Shown piece after piece: positions 1 to 6,994 of a stretch of 18,538 bases of DNA. How positions within the stretch are numbered: position 1 is the stretch's first letter; each line of letters opens with the position of its first letter. Source of the stretch: JACRBK01 sp964427955 (lineage in GTDB: Bacteria > Chloroflexota > Anaerolineae > Aggregatilineales > Aggregatilineaceae). The position numbers and the translations under genes are program-made. A model generated the notes under the pieces. That model was given only the letters and a program-made list of their open reading frames with translations. It made no database searches and had not been told where the DNA came from. The stretch lies in NCBI GenBank assembly GCA_964427955.1, contig CAYRWY010000060.1:1-18538 (forward strand), written 5' to 3'.

Positions 1-61
1 GGTGAGGCCGGGACAAGACCCTGATAGCCTCATAAAGCCTTAAATTGACGCACATTGGGCG
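1..61. repeat. Composite intergenic repeat, copy 1 (apparent empty site)
   Basis: The first bases (GTGAGGCCGGGACAAG, then a GCCTCA arm) recur at about 6750-6780. The block at 42-61 (AAATTGACGCACATTGGGCG) recurs at 6933-6952 with one mismatch. In this copy the two blocks are nearly adjacent, whereas at 6.8 kb a 145-bp inverted-repeat element lies between them. No gene is visible. The left part continues beyond the window edge. Confidence 0.7.
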
Positions 62-97
62 CCCCTACCCATCCCGAATGATCAATTTGCCTGTACT

Positions 98-223
98 TAC
101 TGATTCTTGCATTACTATCTAAACTTCCGTGAAGCTCACCCCTCCTGCGCCTCCCCCGTGCACGGGGGAGGTGGGGTGGGGGTGCTGTCTCGCGGACTTT
201 AGTTTATTCTGCAAGGATCAGTA
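98..223. mobile_element. MITE-like element, copy 1 (126 bp, TA-flanked)
   Basis: The element begins TA-CTGATTCTTGCATTAC and ends, read on the opposite strand, TA-CTGATCCTTGCAGAATA. The terminal inverted repeats are about 30 bp with a few mismatches and both contain a CTAAA(C/G)T block. The interior is a GC-rich hairpin (around 146-190) with CCTCCCCCGTG facing CACGGGGGAGG. It has no coding capacity, so it would be non-autonomous. The TA at both ends suggests a TA target duplication, as made by IS630/Tc1-mariner-type transposases. A second copy lies at 6788-6932. Its right end overlaps the stop codon of the toroid gene at 218-220. Confidence 0.7.
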
Positions 224-1237
224 GTCCGCCACCGCCTGGAGCACGCGCAGCGCGCGGTAGGTCACCCACGGGTTCGGGGCGTGGGGGAGGCCCCACTCGA
301 CCCAGGTTCGATCCGTGTAATCGTAGTCCAGCGCCCAGCGGCCCTGCGCATCCTGTTTGTCGCGGATGATCGCCAGCGTGGTCGCCAGCCGGGGATCGCG
401 GCCATAGCCCAGCCCGGCCAGCGCCTCGACCAGTTGCAGCAGATCGGTGATGAAGAACACCGGGAAGCCGAATTTCCACCAGGCTTTGCTGGGTTTGTTC
501 CCGCGCGGGGTTGGGTAGGCGGCGGTGATCGGATCGACGCTGAACAGAAACTCCACGCCCTGCTGAATGGCGCGCTCGATCAGGGGAGTGCGCCGCGCGG
601 CAGGCCATTTGCTGAAGGCCAGCAGCACCTTGACCGCGCCCCAGGCACACGGGAACCGGTCGTTGTAGTGGCAGGCGAAGCCGGGGCCGCACTTGATCGC
701 GTAGTAGTGCAGGGGAGCCTGCTGATCCGCCGCGGGCGCGACGCCCTCCCCGGTCACGCTGCGCGCCATCCACTCGTAAGCCGCGTCCAGACGGGGATCG
801 TCGCAGCCCAGATCGACCAGCGCTGCGCACAGGTTGCCCTGCAAGCAGTCGATGGTGTGGGACGGCGCGCCGGAGGTCGAAAACTGCTGCCCTGCCGCCA
901 GGGTGTAATCCAGCAGATACGCGCACGCCCGGGCGATCCGCTCGTCCTGCGCTGCCGAAGCCCCTACCTGCGCCAGCATGAGGATCGCCCAGACAGTGGA
1001 GCGGTACTTGCCCGTGTAGCCCGCGCCGGGCTTGACCCAATAGCCCGCCGGGTCCATCGCGGCCAGGATCGTCGCGATGGGTCCCGTGGCGTACGCTGCC
1101 TGCCGCGCCGCGATCAGGGCCGGATCGTCCGGCGGAGCGTCCACCAGGTCCCGCAGCGCCAGGTAGCGCACGCCGGGTATCTCGGAGTCGAGCAGCCAAC
1201 GAACGGCCTGTTGTCCGGGTTGACCGTGCTGTGCCAT
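218..1237 (-). CDS. Alpha/alpha-toroid (terpenoid cyclase/prenyltransferase-fold) protein
   Basis: This 339-residue protein has no signal peptide. It is built of helical repeats typical of the squalene-cyclase/prenyltransferase alpha/alpha-toroid superfamily. Visible family-like blocks are the N-terminal VRYLALRDLVDAPPDD, the central DPAGYWVKPGAGYTGKYRST, HTIDCLQGNLCAALVDLG, and a C-terminal DKQDAQGRWALDYDYTDRTW repeat. Relatives are often labelled 'nitrogen fixation protein NifH', but there is no P-loop or Fe-S motif here, so that label should not be used. Function and substrate are unknown. I chose the ATG at 1237 because GGAGGTG at 1244-1250 is well placed for it; the upstream ATG at 1255 has no ribosome site. 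It is the last gene of a three-gene minus-strand operon, 39 bp after the HEAT gene. Its last codon and TGA stop lie in the end of a MITE-like element. Confidence 0.75.
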   Translation of the reverse strand: MAQHGQPGQQAVRWLLDSEIPGVRYLALRDLVDAPPDDPALIAARQAAYATGPIATILAAMDPAGYWVKPGAGYTGKYRSTVWAILMLAQVGASAAQDERIARACAYLLDYTLAAGQQFSTSGAPSHTIDCLQGNLCAALVDLGCDDPRLDAAYEWMARSVTGEGVAPAADQQAPLHYYAIKCGPGFACHYNDRFPCAWGAVKVLLAFSKWPAARRTPLIERAIQQGVEFLFSVDPITAAYPTPRGNKPSKAWWKFGFPVFFITDLLQLVEALAGLGYGRDPRLATTLAIIRDKQDAQGRWALDYDYTDRTWVEWGLPHAPNPWVTYRALRVLQAVADY

Positions 1238-1276
1238 CCTCCACACCTCCGCCATCTAGGAACAAATGGGATCGCG

Positions 1277-1846
1277 TTAATGGAGCGAGAGCGTTTGAAT
1301 CGCTTTTTCGGAACGGGAACGGACGTGCGGGTCCTCGTCCTCCAGGAAGGGGACGATGTAAGGCACGGCGCGCGAATCGCCGATATTTTCCAGGGCGCGG
1401 ATGATGGTGTGGCGGATGGTCGAGGAAAAGGTGCTTTGCAGGGCGTCGATCAGCGGGGTGATGGCGCGCGGATCGCCGAGCAGTCCGAGCGAAGTGGCCG
1501 CCCACATCTGGACGGTGACCGGTCCTTCGTTCAGGGAGCCGATCAAGGGCGCAACGGCGCGCGGATCGCCGATTTTGCCCAGGATTTCGGCGACGGTCTG
1601 GCGCACGATCACGTGTTGGGAGTTCAGCAGTTCGATCAGGGCGGGGACGACGCGCTCGTCCCGAATCTCGGCCAAGGCGTGCACCGACAGCCAACACTTT
1701 CGCCCCTCGGCGCGCCGGATGGTCTCGATCAAGGTCTCCACCGCTTGCGGGCCGAGTGCGACGAGTTGGTTATGTGCCCTGGCGCGCGTCTCGTGATCCA
1801 TGCTGTCGAGATCGTAGATTAGCGCCTGTGCGGCGATATCCGCCAT
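1277..1846 (-). CDS. HEAT-repeat protein
   Basis: The 189-residue protein consists almost wholly of HEAT/PBS-lyase-type helical repeats of about 30 residues. Repeated signatures include ERVVPALIELLNSQHVIVRQ, DPRAVAPLIGSLNEG, DPRAITPLIDALQ and SRAVPYIVPFLEDEDPHVR. About five repeats are visible. There is no signal peptide or transmembrane segment, so it is probably cytoplasmic. Such solenoids usually act as protein-protein scaffolds; no catalytic motif is present. Translation is set by GGGGAGG at 1851-1857 just upstream of the ATG. It starts 15 bp after the receiver-domain gene ends, which supports co-transcription. A link between a CheY-like receiver and a HEAT scaffold is plausible, but nothing in the sequence proves the partners interact. 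Confidence 0.85.
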   Translation of the reverse strand: MADIAAQALIYDLDSMDHETRARAHNQLVALGPQAVETLIETIRRAEGRKCWLSVHALAEIRDERVVPALIELLNSQHVIVRQTVAEILGKIGDPRAVAPLIGSLNEGPVTVQMWAATSLGLLGDPRAITPLIDALQSTFSSTIRHTIIRALENIGDSRAVPYIVPFLEDEDPHVRSRSEKAIQTLSLH

Positions 1847-1861
1847 ACATCCTCCCCTGGG

Positions 1862-2263
1862 TCAGTGCGTAATCCAGACCGATTCCCCCTGAAGAATCTG
1901 GTGCAGTTGTTGGGGGAATTGTATCCAGCTCAGCGGCTTGGCGAGACAACCGTCGAAGCCCGCCTGGCGCAGATCCTCCAGGGCATTATCCGCGTCCGCC
2001 GTGATGGCGATGACGGTGAGGTCGTGATAGCGGTCGTGCGCGCGCAGGCCCCGCAACACCTCATACCCGTTATGAGGTTCAACGTGGATATCCAGCAGGA
2101 TGTGCGTGGGTGGGGGGGACAGTTGCTCGATGCGGGCGAGAAAGTCGGCGCTGTCTCGCAATATGTGCACCTGAGCGTAGCCCAGGGCGTGCAGAATCTG
2201 CTGCATGAGATCGCGATTGAGCTGATCATCTTCGATATAGAGAAAGATGGGCTTGTTGATCAT
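1862..2263 (-). CDS. Stand-alone response-regulator receiver (CheY-like) protein
   Basis: The 133-residue protein is a single receiver domain with no output domain. The acidic pocket is E11-D12-D13, the phosphoacceptor is D58 (LLDIHV), the switch threonine is T88 (AITAD) and the conserved lysine is K109 (LAKPL). All catalytic residues are present, so it should accept phosphate from a histidine kinase. No kinase is encoded in the window. It is the first gene of an operon with the HEAT and toroid genes, so an output through protein contacts (as for CheY or DivK) is the natural inference. No good ribosome site precedes the ATG at 2263, but the receiver fold begins right there, so an earlier start is unnecessary. 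Confidence 0.92.
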   Translation of the reverse strand: MINKPIFLYIEDDQLNRDLMQQILHALGYAQVHILRDSADFLARIEQLSPPPTHILLDIHVEPHNGYEVLRGLRAHDRYHDLTVIAITADADNALEDLRQAGFDGCLAKPLSWIQFPQQLHQILQGESVWITH

Positions 2264-2319
2264 GGTTTATCTGGCGAAACCAACCGATCTCATGTCCATT
2301 GCTGCCGATAGCTGTTGAC

Positions 2320-2328
2320 AGTATAGCA
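2320..2328 (-). promoter_or_regulatory. Extended -10 promoter for the receiver/HEAT/toroid operon
   Basis: Read on the minus strand this is TGCTATACT, a TGn-TATACT extended -10. It lies about 57 bp upstream of the receiver-gene ATG. No convincing -35 is visible at 17 bp, which is typical of extended -10 promoters. Confidence 0.45.
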
Positions 2329-2421
2329 CCAAAGCGTGACAGTCGGCTATCGCCTGAATAGATATTCGTGCCCCTGTTTCGCTGAGGCTTCCTGAAAAGC
2401 GTAAAGGCAGGAGGCTGTGAC

Positions 2422-2451
2422 TTGTGTGAAAGGTTAAAAATATTTTATAAT
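2422..2451 (+). promoter_or_regulatory. Probable sigma70 promoter of the ABC importer operon
   Basis: TTGTGT at 2422-2427 and a perfect TATAAT at 2446-2451 are separated by 18 bp, and the ATG follows 40 bp later. The spacer is AT-rich and contains the palindrome AAAATATTTT (2437-2446), which touches the -10. I see no recognisable Fur or DtxR box, so metal control cannot be claimed from sequence. Confidence 0.55.
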
Positions 2452-2491
2452 TGACCTGCTTCTGTCAGATTTGTTTCAAAGGAGATAATTC

Positions 2492-3595
2492 ATGAAAAAA
2501 ATGTCCGTATTGGTATTATGCTTGTTGGCGGCGGCGACGCTCGTTCCGCTGCTGTCCTCGGCGTCCGTGACGTCGGCCAAGGATGATACGCTGACCGTGC
2601 TCTGCACCCCGCAGGAAGACTGGTGCATGGCGATGACGCAGGCGTTCGAGAAAGAGACCGGCATCAAGACCTCCTACGTGCGCCTGTCCTCCGGCGAAGC
2701 CCTGGCCCGCATCCGCGCGACCAAGGATGATCCGGAATTCTCGGTATGGTGGGGCGGCCCGGCGGATGCCTTCATCACGGCAGCCGACGAGGGCCTGCTC
2801 GAAGCCTATGAACCGGAACTGGCGTCCGTGCTGCCCGAAAAGGCCGTCGGCGAGGGCCACTTCTGGCACGGCGTCTACATCGGCGCGCTGGGCTTCTGCT
2901 CGAACGTCGATTTCCTCAAGGAACTGGGCGTCGAGGCCCCGACCTCGTGGCAAGACCTGCTCGTCCCTGAACTGAAGGGCAACGTCGCGATGGCGCACCC
3001 CGCCACCTCCGGCACGGCCTTCACCGCGTTCTGGACCCAGGTGACGCTCCAGGCGGACACGCTCGAAGCGGCGGAAGCCGGGACCGGCTACGATGAAGAA
3101 GGCTCGCCCACCCAGGCCGCCATCGACAAGGCGTTCGAGTATTTCGCCCAACTGCACCAGAATATCCTGCAATACACCCGCTCCGGCGCGGCGCCCGGCC
3201 AGATGGCGGGCAACGGCGAGATCGCGGTCGCGATCATCTTCTCGCACGACTGCGTGAAGCTCCAGCAGGAAGGCTTCGAAGGCAAGCTGGTCACGACCTT
3301 CCCCGCCGAAGGCACCGGCTACGAGATCGGCGGCATGGGCCTGATCAAGGATGCTCCGGAATCCGATGCGGCGAAGCAGTGGATCGAATGGGCGCTGACG
3401 GCGGATGCGCAGGCCATCGGCCAGACCGTCAACTCTTTGCAGCTCCCGACCAACCCTGAAACTCCGGTATCCGAACTGTCGGTGAAGCTGGATCAGGTGA
3501 ATCTGGTGGACTACAACTTCTTGGCCGCCGGTGCTCACCGTAACGAGATCACCGAACGCTTCGACGCCGAGATTGCCCCGCAGCCGACCGAATAA
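2492..3595 (+). CDS. ABC transporter substrate-binding protein, Fe3+/AfuA-type
   Basis: This 367-residue protein is the extracellular ligand-binding component of the importer encoded downstream. The N-terminus is a signal peptide: K2-K3, then a hydrophobic core to about residue 21, with a likely signal peptidase I site after T27-S28-A29. There is no lipobox cysteine, unusual if the cell is monoderm. The mature protein follows the FbpA/AfuA pattern: LSSGEALARIRATKDDPEFS, VWWGGPADAFITAADEGLLEAY, and a C-terminal VDYNFLAAGAHRNEITERF. C38 and C45 (LCTPQEDWC) may form a disulfide. The paired tyrosines that bind iron in classical FbpA are not evident, so the ligand could be ferric iron or, as in characterised AfuA, a sugar phosphate. 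AAAGGAG at 2478-2484 defines the start. A hairpin element follows the stop. Confidence 0.88.
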   Translation: MKKMSVLVLCLLAAATLVPLLSSASVTSAKDDTLTVLCTPQEDWCMAMTQAFEKETGIKTSYVRLSSGEALARIRATKDDPEFSVWWGGPADAFITAADEGLLEAYEPELASVLPEKAVGEGHFWHGVYIGALGFCSNVDFLKELGVEAPTSWQDLLVPELKGNVAMAHPATSGTAFTAFWTQVTLQADTLEAAEAGTGYDEEGSPTQAAIDKAFEYFAQLHQNILQYTRSGAAPGQMAGNGEIAVAIIFSHDCVKLQQEGFEGKLVTTFPAEGTGYEIGGMGLIKDAPESDAAKQWIEWALTADAQAIGQTVNSLQLPTNPETPVSELSVKLDQVNLVDYNFLAAGAHRNEITERFDAEIAPQPTE

Positions 3596-3615
3596 GGCGC
3601 GTCGGATCGGTCATT

Positions 3616-3777
3616 AGGGCCTTATGCTCGTTTGGCCTCACCTCTCATCCCCTAACCCCTTCTCCCCTCTCCGGCGCAGCCAGCGAGGGAAGAAGGGGAG
3701 ATCATTTTCCCCTTAACTCCGTTGGAGAGGGGCTCAGGGGGTGAGGCCGGGTGAAAAAACAACGAGCATAAGGGCCT
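3616..3777. repeat. Inverted-repeat (MITE/BIME-like) element inside the ABC operon
   Basis: The ends are AGGGCCTTATGCTCGTT (3616-3632) and its inverse at 3761-3777, matching at 16 of 17 positions. Inside are nested complementary arms: GGCCTCACC (3634-3642) with GGTGAGGCC (3740-3748), and CCCCTCTCC (3664-3672) with GGAGAGGGG (3724-3732). It has no coding capacity. It lies between the binding-protein and permease genes, so the mRNA should fold into a long hairpin there. That could protect the upstream message or partly terminate transcription and give more binding protein than permease (inference). The core resembles the other CCTCACCCC...GGGGTGAGG hairpins in the window, but the ends differ. 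Confidence 0.7.
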
Positions 3778-3799
3778 GTTAGTCAGGGATTGTGCCGTG

Positions 3800-3823
3800 G
3801 GGGCGGGCTTCAAAACCCGCCCC
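3800..3823. repeat. Small GC-rich hairpin upstream of the permease
   Basis: GGGGCGGG (3800-3807) pairs with CCCGCCCC (3816-3823) across an 8-base loop. It ends 22 bp before the permease ATG, close to its weak ribosome site. It could affect permease translation, or it may simply be a dispersed repeat unit. Confidence 0.5.
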
Positions 3824-3845
3824 TACGCAGCCTACAGGGGGTATC

Positions 3846-5579
3846 ATGCGCGTCCGCAACCGTCAACTGGATGAATTCAGACGCATTTTTCAAGACCCGG
3901 TGTTATTCATCGGCCTGGTGGTCGTGGTGATCTTCGTCGTCGTCGCCATCCTCGCCCCGATCTACCAGATGGTCCAGGAAAGCCGGACCGCCGAAGGCCA
4001 GAAATTATTCGACCGCTATCTCGACTCGCCGGTCTACCGGCGCATCATCCAAAATACACTCGAAATGGGCCTGCTGGTTGGGGCGGTGGGCACGGCCCTG
4101 GGCTTTTTGATGGCCTATGTTCAGGTCAAAGTCGCCGTCCCATTCAAAAGATTTATGCATTTTGTGTGCCTGGTGCCGGTCATCTCGCCGCCCTTCGCCG
4201 TCGCGACGGCGGTGCTGCTGCTGTTCGGGCGCAACGGGATGATCACCAAGGGGATTTTCGACGTCCGTTATAACATTTACGGCTTGAAAGGGCTGACGCT
4301 GGTCCTCGTCCTCTCGCTGTTCACGGTGGCCTATCTCAACCTCAAGGGGATGATGCTGGCCCTCGATCCGGCACTGGACGAAGCGGCGACCAACCTCGGC
4401 GCGAGCAAGTGGCGCGTCTTCCGCACCGTGACCGTGCCGATGTTGATCCCCGGCATCGCCGGATCGTTCCTGCTGATCTTCGTGGAAGCCGTCGCCGACC
4501 TGGGCAACCCGCTGGTGCTGGGCGGCAACTACGAAGTGCTGGCGACGCGGATTTACGTGTCCATCGTCGGGATGTACAACACCACGGCGGCGGCGGTGCT
4601 GTCGGTGATCCTGCTGGTGCCGACGCTGGTGGTGTTTATGGTCCAGCACTACTGGGTCAGCCGCGCGTCGGTGGTCTCGGTGACCGGCAAGCCCAGCGGC
4701 ACGCCCCAGCAGATCACCCACCCCCTGGTGCGCTGGGGGCTGTTCGGGGTGTGCATGGCGATCAGCCTGCTGATCGTGCTGATCTACGCCGTCATTTTCG
4801 TCGGCTCGATCACCGAGGTGATCAACGTCGATAACGCCCTGACGCTGAAACACTTCGATTACGTGATCAACGGTTACGGCTCGCAGGCGATGAAAGATAC
4901 CACCAAGCTCGCCGCGCTGGCGACGCCCATCGCCGGGCTGCTGGGCATGGTGATCGCCTTCCTGGTCGCGCGCAAGAAATTTTTCGGGCGCAGCGCGCTC
5001 GACTTCGCGACGATGCTGGGCATCGCCGTCCCCGGCACGATCATCGGCATCGGCTACCTGCTGGTTTTCAACCGGCCCAATACGGTCGATCTGCCCTTGT
5101 TCGGCACGGTGACGCTGATCCCCAAGCTGACCGGCGGGCGGGCGATGGGCGGTGGGGCGCTGGCGATCATCCTGGTGTACGTAGTGCGCTCGGTCCCGGC
5201 GGCGCTGCGGACCGGCGTGTCGGCGCTGTCGCAGATCGATACGGCCATCGAAGAAGCCTCGATCAGCCTGGGCGCGGGCAACGCGGGCACCTTCCTGCGC
5301 GTGACGCTGCCGCTGATCCGCCCGGCCTTTTTCTCCGGCTTGACCTATGCCTTCGCGCGCTCGATGACGACCATCTCGGCCATCGTCTTTCTGACCACGC
5401 CGCGCACCAAGATCATGACCCAGCAGATTCTCAACGAAGTCGAAAACGGGCGGTATGGCAACGCCTTTGCCTATTGCGTGATCCTGATCCTGATCGTCGT
5501 GGCGGCGATGACAGTGCTGTCGGTCGTCGTCGGCACGCGATCCGGCGCGGAGCGGCCCATCCGAGGAGGTGCAGTCTAG
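3846..5579 (+). CDS. ABC transporter permease, fused two-domain FbpB/AfuB type
   Basis: The 577-residue integral membrane protein carries two permease domains in one chain, as usual for Fe3+-type importers. The first domain spans roughly residues 15-270, with a cytoplasmic EAA loop near 178-205 (DEAATNLGASKWRVFRTVTV). The second spans about 300-570, with an EAA loop near 468-495 (IEEASISLGAGNAGTFLRVT). Each has about six hydrophobic helices; the EAA loops should contact the ATPase encoded next. I chose ATG 3846, preceded by AGGGGG, over an in-frame GTG at 3792, because the intervening codons are read from a GC-rich hairpin and give a non-hydrophobic, low-complexity leader. The stop codon directly abuts the ATPase start, so translation of the two is coupled. 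Substrate specificity comes from the binding protein. Confidence 0.92.
   Translation: MRVRNRQLDEFRRIFQDPVLFIGLVVVVIFVVVAILAPIYQMVQESRTAEGQKLFDRYLDSPVYRRIIQNTLEMGLLVGAVGTALGFLMAYVQVKVAVPFKRFMHFVCLVPVISPPFAVATAVLLLFGRNGMITKGIFDVRYNIYGLKGLTLVLVLSLFTVAYLNLKGMMLALDPALDEAATNLGASKWRVFRTVTVPMLIPGIAGSFLLIFVEAVADLGNPLVLGGNYEVLATRIYVSIVGMYNTTAAAVLSVILLVPTLVVFMVQHYWVSRASVVSVTGKPSGTPQQITHPLVRWGLFGVCMAISLLIVLIYAVIFVGSITEVINVDNALTLKHFDYVINGYGSQAMKDTTKLAALATPIAGLLGMVIAFLVARKKFFGRSALDFATMLGIAVPGTIIGIGYLLVFNRPNTVDLPLFGTVTLIPKLTGGRAMGGGALAIILVYVVRSVPAALRTGVSALSQIDTAIEEASISLGAGNAGTFLRVTLPLIRPAFFSGLTYAFARSMTTISAIVFLTTPRTKIMTQQILNEVENGRYGNAFAYCVILILIVVAAMTVLSVVVGTRSGAERPIRGGAV
5563..5570 (+). promoter_or_regulatory. 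Ribosome binding site of the ATPase gene inside the permease
   Basis: GAGGAGGT lies in the last codons of the permease, 9 nt before the ATPase ATG at 5580. The permease TAG (5577-5579) is immediately followed by that ATG, a layout for tight translational coupling. Confidence 0.85.
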
Positions 5580-6668
5580 ATGTCCGAAAAGAAACCTGGA
5601 AGTCTGGTCCTGGAGTCGGTCTCGAAGGTCTTTCCACAGCGCGGCGGGCAGGGCGAAGTCCGCGCCGTGGATGACGTGACGCTGACGATCAACGAGGGCG
5701 AATTCCTGACGCTGCTGGGACCGTCCGGCTGTGGCAAGACGACCACGCTGCGCCTGATCTCCGGCTTCGAGCTGCCCAGCGCGGGCCGGATTTTGCTGGA
5801 TGGGCAGGATATTTCGTTCCGCCCGCCGAACAAGCGCGACATGGCGATGGTGTTCCAGAGCTACGCCTTGTTCCCGCACATGACGGTGTATAACAACATC
5901 GCCTACGGCCTGCGCGTGCGGCATGTCTCGCGCGCGGACATCATGACGCGGGTCAAAAATGTGCTCGACCTGATGAGCCTGACCGGGCTGGCGGCGCGGC
6001 GTCCGAACGAACTGTCGGGCGGGCAGCAGCAGCGGGTGGCGTTGGCGCGTTCGCTGGTGGTCGAGCCGCGCGTGCTGCTGTTCGACGAGCCGCTGTCCAA
6101 CCTGGACGCCAAGCTGCGCGTGCAGATGCGCGTCGAGATCCGCAATATCCAGCGCCGCCTGAACATCACCAGCGTGTACGTCACGCACGACCAGGTCGAA
6201 GCGATGGCGCTCTCGGACCGGATCGTGGTCATGAACGGGGGCCGGATCGAGCAGATCGGCACGCCGGAGGACATCTACCGCCGCCCGGTCTCGCGCTTCG
6301 TGGCGGACTTCATCGGGCGGGCGAATTTCCTCGACGCGGCAGTCGAAGCGGCGGACGGCGATCACGTGACCGTGTCGCTGCTCAAACAGCGCGTGGCGGC
6401 GGCCCCGATCTTCCGCCCCGGCGTTGGAACCACCGTGTCGGCGGTGCTGCGGCCCGAAGCCCTGTCGCTGCGCGACGATCCCGCGCTGGAACAGGTCGTG
6501 ATCGAGCAGATGATGTACCTGGGATCGGCGGTGGAGTACGTCGTGCGGTTGGGCGATCAGCGCCTGACTATCGAAGAGACCGATCCGCGCGCCACGATTT
6601 TCGAAGAAGGCCGCACGGTCGGGATCACCTTCGCGCCGGAGACGGTGCACCTGCTGCCGGTGGGGTAG
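5580..6668 (+). CDS. ABC transporter ATP-binding protein, FbpC/PotA-like
   Basis: The 362-residue cytoplasmic ATPase powers the importer. All canonical motifs are intact: Walker A GPSGCGKTT (47-55), Q-loop Q93 in VFQSYALFPHMT, signature LSGGQQQR (145-152), Walker B VLLFDEP with catalytic E170, D-loop SNLDAKLR, and H-loop H203 (YVTHDQVEAMALSDR). The FPHMTVYNNIAYGLR and IGTPEDIYRRP blocks are typical of the iron/spermidine/sulfate (CUT1-like) branch. A C-terminal TOBE-like region fills about residues 280-358 and may sense substrate. Length matches the family. It is the last gene of the operon, and a strong hairpin begins 13 bp after its stop. Confidence 0.95.
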   Translation: MSEKKPGSLVLESVSKVFPQRGGQGEVRAVDDVTLTINEGEFLTLLGPSGCGKTTTLRLISGFELPSAGRILLDGQDISFRPPNKRDMAMVFQSYALFPHMTVYNNIAYGLRVRHVSRADIMTRVKNVLDLMSLTGLAARRPNELSGGQQQRVALARSLVVEPRVLLFDEPLSNLDAKLRVQMRVEIRNIQRRLNITSVYVTHDQVEAMALSDRIVVMNGGRIEQIGTPEDIYRRPVSRFVADFIGRANFLDAAVEAADGDHVTVSLLKQRVAAAPIFRPGVGTTVSAVLRPEALSLRDDPALEQVVIEQMMYLGSAVEYVVRLGDQRLTIEETDPRATIFEEGRTVGITFAPETVHLLPVG

Positions 6669-6680
6669 GCGGAAAACAGC

Positions 6681-6755
6681 CCTCACCCCCCGGCCCCTCG
6701 GTTTTCTCCCCCTCTCCATTGCGCTTTTGAATGGAGAGGGGGCCGGGGGGTGAGG
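6681..6755. terminator. Long imperfect hairpin after the ABC operon
   Basis: The left arm CCTCACCCCCCGGCCCC plus CCCTCTCCATT pairs with AATGGAGAGGG plus GGCCGGGGGGTGAGG around 6730-6755, with an unpaired TCGGTTTTCTC bulge. No U-tract follows, so it would be an atypical terminator or a transcript-end protector. Its arms belong to the CCTCACCCC...GGGGTGAGG repeat family of this genome. Confidence 0.5.
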
Positions 6756-6787
6756 CCGGGACAAGGCAGTGATGGCCTCACAAAACC

Positions 6788-6932
6788 TACTGATCCTTGC
6801 ACAAATAGCTAAACTTTTTGCCAGGGAGATTTACCTCACCCCCTACCCCCTCTCCAGCATGATTGGAGAGGGGGTAGGGGGTGAGGTAAACAGTGGGCAT
6901 CAAAAGTTTAGTTTTTTATGCGAGCCTCAGTA
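6788..6932. mobile_element. MITE-like element, copy 2 (145 bp, TA-flanked)
   Basis: The ends read TA-CTGATCCTTGCACAAATA and, on the other strand, TA-CTGAGGCTCGCATAAA; both continue into CTAAACTTTT, giving terminal inverted repeats of about 30 bp. The core holds a perfect 27-bp stem (6830-6856 with 6864-6890) around a 7-base loop. It has no open reading frame. Removing the element leaves a sequence closely matching positions 18-61, so that stretch looks like an empty site. Confidence 0.75.
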
Positions 6933-6968
6933 AAATTGACGCACATAGGGCGATTCATGAATTGCCCC
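6933..6968. repeat. Repeat module AAATTGACGCACAT plus small hairpin
   Basis: AAATTGACGCACATAGGGCG (6933-6952) matches 42-61 with one difference. It runs into an inverted repeat, GGGC-GATTCATGAATT-GCCC, at 6949-6967. It lies just downstream of the WD40 gene stop on the minus strand and could act at the end of that transcript. Confidence 0.55.
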
Positions 6969-6994
6969 TGCGATCTCGATCTGCCCCGCGCCAT

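Noticed and set aside
218..1255. Naming the toroid gene 'nitrogen fixation protein NifH'
   Set aside because: Database relatives may carry this label, but the sequence has no P-loop, no switch regions and no Fe-S cysteines. It is a helical toroid.
2431..2456. A Fur or DtxR/IdeR box in the importer promoter
   Set aside because: The AT-rich palindrome AAAATATTTT is present but does not match either consensus, so iron regulation is not supported.
3792..3845. Upstream GTG start for the permease
   Set aside because: The extra 18 codons are read through a GC-rich hairpin, the peptide is Pro/Gly-rich, and there is no ribosome site before the GTG.
4005..6764. A 919-residue open frame on the minus strand opposite the permease and ATPase genes
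   Set aside because: It is antisense to two genes with intact family motifs. Its translation is dominated by Arg, His, Gln and Asp with no domain, as expected when a GC-rich third codon position removes stops on the opposite strand.
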